Positions 60,281 through 64,000 of a stretch of DNA of 64,000 nt are shown in pieces. Below the pieces are notes generated by a model. That model saw only the letters and a list, made by a program, of their open reading frames with translations. It was not told where the DNA came from and did not search any database. How positions within the stretch are numbered: the stretch's first letter is position 1; each line of letters starts with the position of its first letter. The position numbers and the translations under genes are program-made. Source of the DNA: Gymnorhina tibicen. Lineage: Eukaryota; Chordata; Aves; Passeriformes; Artamidae. Location: positions 62,001 through 126,000 of the forward strand of contig VXAZ01018984.1 of NCBI GenBank assembly GCA_013399875.1, read 5' to 3'.

Positions 60281-60807
60281 AGGGCTACAACAGCATCTTC
60301 GAGCCTCGAATCAGCGCCAAGACACCCGAAACCCGGGGTTACCCAAAAGCCTTAACCATTGCAAAATGAACCTGTGTTTCCAGCTGGTTCCTTTTCTGCT
60401 CACACCTTGGCAGCCTTGCAGCCGCCTCCTCCAGCATCCCGCCCTGCCCGAGCGGCCCAGGGCATTTCCGTGTACGACCAGCGGGCTGGAAAATGGCTAC
60501 AGGCTGAACGCTGCCGCTCCAGGGCTGAGATGTCAGCCCGGCACCCCATCTATGGCCTCCACTGCGGGAAACCGAGTCCCAGCAGCACACAGCCGTGTCT
60601 GGCTGAAACCTGCCTCCCCCTGCTACACTGTTGGAACAAGCATATGTCCTAATTACAGAGGCACGAAACTTGGAATTGCTGTTACAAAAAAGAATCCCTG
60701 CAGAGTCCAGCATGTACCGAAACTCCTTCTTTTGCGACAGCTGGCCTTGCCCGGGAGGCCTGTCAGGGAAGAGCCAGCTGCAGCTATGGAGCAGTTATGG
60801 CTTAATG
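60281..60807. other. Upstream of HPSE, no gene recognised
   Basis: Moderately GC-rich sequence between the HPSE promoter and a CR1 fragment. No exon of a known family was found on either strand. Confidence 0.4.
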
Positions 60808-61370
60808 TCATAGAATGGCTTGGGTTGCTCCAAACCCCACACCATGGGCAGGGATGCCTCCCACTAGACCCATCCAGGCTGGCCTTGAACACTTCCACGA
60901 ATGAGGTGTCCACAGCTCTCTGGGCAACCTGTGCCAGTGACTCACCACCCTCACAGTAAAGAATTTCTTCCTAACATCCAATCTAAACCCTCCTTCAGCT
61001 TAAGGCCGTTCTACTCTTGTCCTACCACTCCATGCCCTTGTAAAAAGTCCCTCTCCAGCTCTCTTGTCATCCCTTCAGCTACTGGAATGTGCTCTAAGGT
61101 CACCCTGGAGCCTTCTCCTCTCCAGGATGAACAACCCCAGCTCTCTCAGCCTCTTTTCAAAGTAGAGTTGCTCCAGCCCTCTGATCACCTTTGTGGCCTC
61201 CTAACAGGTCCACATCCTTCTTATTTTGGGGGGCCCAGAGCCAGTGCAGTACCACAGATGGAGTCTGGAGCAGAGGTGGACAGCCACCTCCCTCGACCTG
61301 CTGCCCACTCTCCCCTTGATGCAGCCCAGAATACAGTTTTCTTTCTGGACTGCAAGAATGTTTCTAAGTT
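60808..61370 (-). mobile_element. CR1 LINE 3' portion (minus orientation, about 560 bp)
   Basis: Reverse-complement CR1 3' region: TCATAGAATGGCTTGGGTTG near 60809, GGCTGGCCTTGAACACTTCC near 60878, GAATTTCTTCCTAACATCCA near 60961, AAAAAGTCCCTCTCCAGCTC near 61042 and GATGAACAACCCCAGCTCTC near 61126. It reaches into the end of ORF2 but the frame is broken. Confidence 0.92.
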
Positions 61371-63877
61371 TCTATGCACACTACTGAAACATTTGCAGAG
61401 TTTTTGAACAATTACACTGAGCACCATCCTTACATTTCCCACCTGCACCAGTTCATCCTGAAGTGTCCATGTTTCTTATGAAGTTTGTTTTGAAAACAGC
61501 TGTCTGCTGGAACAGGCTGCGAATCTGTTACTTTATTTGGGTGCAGCACTTCCCACATGCACCAAAGTTTGGGCATTAATCAGTGTGGCTCAAGTGCTCA
61601 TCTGCCTGGCCCTTCCTGTTCCTGCTTGCTCTACATTTTTGTACTATTAAGTAACTCTCCACCGGAACTAGAAGAACTCGACCAAATTAACTCTGTTTCT
61701 GATAAACACATCCATGGCCCTGCCGAAAAGGAAACATCAGTGACACTTCTGACTCTCTCAGTAGCTTAGTCAGGGTAATGCTTCCCATTTTGGGGGTGCA
61801 GCACCAATTATATGCCTACGCCCCAGGAAGGGCTGGGGTGACTATCTGCCAGAGGAATAACTCATCTACCAGCAGATGACTGGATTACCAAACAAATTAC
61901 CCAGCCCCGTGGGTAAACTAAGGATATAAGAATGTAGTTCAGTGTGTGAAAAATCATTGCTGCAAACCTAGCTAAGGTACAGGTACAGGAAAGGTCAGGA
62001 GCTGTCAGGCAAGATGCGGCCTGTGCACAATTTTTTCTGTTGAAATTCCCTACTTCTGCCTGCATTTCCTCCATGTTCTTCTTTGAGAAGAGGCACTTTG
62101 AGTCACTTGCCACTGTGCTGTATGTCTCACAGCAAAGGCACAAGGTGTGTATTTCAATGGTCAAGGCTATGGTTTGGATTCAGTTGCTGTGTGCAGATGT
62201 GTGTTTGTAAAGTCTAGCACGTGTTTTTAGCAGCCTGCAAAACCTTGTAGTTGGAAAACAATGCCTTTCAGCATTAGCGTAAGAGCTTGAGGTACTAAAT
62301 GAGAAGTGGCAGCTTTTGCCTGGGCATTTTTCACATGGTTTTATACACATTTTTGAATATTGCAGAGCAGGGGAAATCAGTACAGGTGTATTTGGGTTCA
62401 TGAAAATTAGGGCAGAATTTGAGTGATGCCCTGCAAGCTACAAGGCGAGCACTTAAGAACTAGGACTAGGCTTAAGCCCACTTGAGTATTACTTGAAGCC
62501 AGCCCCAAAAAAGCATCCCATCCCACTTCCTCACTCCACAGAAAGCCTACACCCTGCCTTGTAACATTCAAATGCTTTGGTCTCACAGCTCCTATCAGGC
62601 AGTTCTGCTTCTCTGGTGACAGTGATGACATTAGACACACAGTGATGACTAGGTTTTTATAACTAGAAAGACCTAAAAATGAAAACTTCCAGGAAGTTCA
62701 ACTAACAGCAGCAGCAGCACTGCTGTTCCTGGGCAAGCACCAAGAACTGATATATTTTTATCTATATATCTAAGTGCTTTACCTTGTGCATATTAAGGAA
62801 ATTCAGAAGGAAAGAGCTGCCTGTACAAAAAGCAAACAATTCTTGTGACAGAGCAGTGTTGGGGCAGATGAACAGAGCTGACCTGTGTCAGAGTACTGCT
62901 CTGTTTCTATATAAGAAGCCTCAGGAAGATGAAACTAAGGCTAAGCTGATGCCAAGAAAGCATGGAAACTCTAAAAACAGAGATGCCTGTCAGAATGGTT
63001 TTGTAAGCTATCCTTCTTCCCTGCCCCAAGCCTGCAGCCAGACCTTGTCCTGACACAGCACACAGCTCTCAGCACTCCCTGCTAGTTTTATTTCTGAACC
63101 CAGCTGGTTATGGAGTCTGAGATGGCACACACTATTCATTCAGAGATGGAAACAACACCTTGGGTCTAGATTTTAGCAGTTCTCTTTGAAATGCACACAG
63201 AGATTAAATGACGCTTTAAAAGGAAGGACAAAGTGAGAGCTAGGCAGGACTAACTCACATGGAAACAGCTTTCCAGAACACAAGAACACAATAGGTCTCA
63301 TTCACACAATTAAAATTAACAGCTAAATGCTACCCTAAGCCTGACCCTCTTACCAGTCCTCCCAGGGAGACAGTTTTCAGTAAGTTATGTACAGGGGGTT
63401 CTTGAAAGCACAGAATTATGACTCAGGGGAAGGCAGGGAATCACACAAACACAAGAACTGGTCTATGTGGGCAAGTTGGAAAGTGGAGTGAATAGAAATA
63501 AAAATGAAGAAATATGCTCTGAGATTTTACGTCAGAATATCTCTCTACACCTGAGCAGACCTGCACACACAACAGCTCTGATCCAATTCACTGTGGGTTA
63601 TGAAGACATGGCAGGAACTTCCTACAAACTACATTTTTGTGACCTACTTTAGCTTTGAAGCATCTGCCATTATTTTACATAGAAATAAGATGAATTCATC
63701 AATGTTGTATCTTTCCCTTTAATAGAGGCCTTAGCATACAAACATCCCATTGAAGGCAAGTGAGAAATGTTGGCTTTCCAAAATATCTTGAGCCCATCCC
63801 TAGCATAAGCTTTCCCGTTGCACATCCACCCATAACAGACATTTACCAAACCAACGCATACCCATTCCAACACCTGC
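61371..63877. other. Intergenic, right end
   Basis: No gene, RNA gene or recognisable mobile element. A short (CAG)n run (AGCAGCAGCAGCAC) lies near 62708. The next conserved gene of the human block, HELQ, is not seen. Confidence 0.45.
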
Positions 63878-63920
63878 ATTATATATGTATATGTATATTA
63901 TATATATATATATATATAAT
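63878..63920. repeat. (TA)n microsatellite
   Basis: ATATATGTATATGTATATTA passes into an uninterrupted TA run of about 20 bp. It is largely self-complementary and could form a hairpin. Confidence 0.8.
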
Positions 63921-64000
63921 GACCCAGTTCTGTACTTGCTACTGAAGTACTTCAGCATCATCTGGCAGCACAAAAATACCATGACCAGCATCTGTTGTAT

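Noticed and set aside
59706..60959. 417-codon + strand open frame
   Set aside because: It runs antisense through HPSE exon 1, its CpG promoter and into a CR1. No domain is recognisable and the length is explained by GC richness.
1..64000. CRISPR arrays, operons, tRNA or rRNA genes
   Set aside because: Exons, GT-AG introns and avian LINEs show nuclear vertebrate DNA. No repeat-spacer array or cloverleaf sequence was found.

Overview
This is a vertebrate nuclear window, almost certainly from a bird and probably a songbird. Its genes are split into short exons with GT-AG introns. It carries CpG-rich promoters, at least nine fragments of CR1 (the dominant avian LINE), and LTRs that resemble passerine endogenous retroviruses. 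Four single- or multi-copy genes can be rebuilt exon by exon, and all lie on the minus strand. Three of the four gene types sit in the order PLAC8, COQ2, HPSE, which is the order and shared orientation known at human 4q21.

Layout from left to right. (1) 254-4788: six coding exons from the 5' half of an ABCG2-family half-transporter, cut off by the left window edge; a solo LTR lies in one intron and a candidate noncoding first exon in a CpG-rich block near 10.1-10.5 kb. (2) 10.5-19.3 kb: gene-poor DNA with two CR1 fragments, a CAG/CGG repeat, a degenerate minisatellite and a second CpG-rich block. (3) 19.3-25.6 kb: two tandem PLAC8-like genes with identical exon architecture. In both, the stop codon is made only by splicing (TG|A). 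(4) 25.6-36.5 kb: mostly unassigned, with a CCAAT/TATA GC-rich element near 30.2-31.4 kb that may be an LTR. (5) 36.9-44.3 kb: complete COQ2 in seven exons (324 aa), with an NRF-1 consensus over its start codon. (6) 44.7-46.1 kb: a roughly 98% identical inverted copy of COQ2 exon 5 and its flanking introns, next to an ERV LTR. (7) 49.6-60.15 kb: complete HPSE (heparanase) in twelve exons (529 aa). (8) 60.3-64 kb: intergenic DNA with a CR1.

The exon lengths for COQ2 (975 nt), HPSE (1590 nt) and the two PLAC8 genes (345 and 336 nt) each sum to whole codons with one terminal stop. This is strong internal support for the splice sites, which I placed by hand. The genes do not form one pathway: a membrane efflux pump, small cysteine-rich proteins, a mitochondrial ubiquinone prenyltransferase and a heparan-sulfate endoglycosidase share an old syntenic block. 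The most unusual structures are the inverted COQ2 exon-5 duplication flanking the COQ2 promoter, the splice-generated stop shared by the PLAC8 pair, and an ABCG2-type gene directly next to PLAC8.
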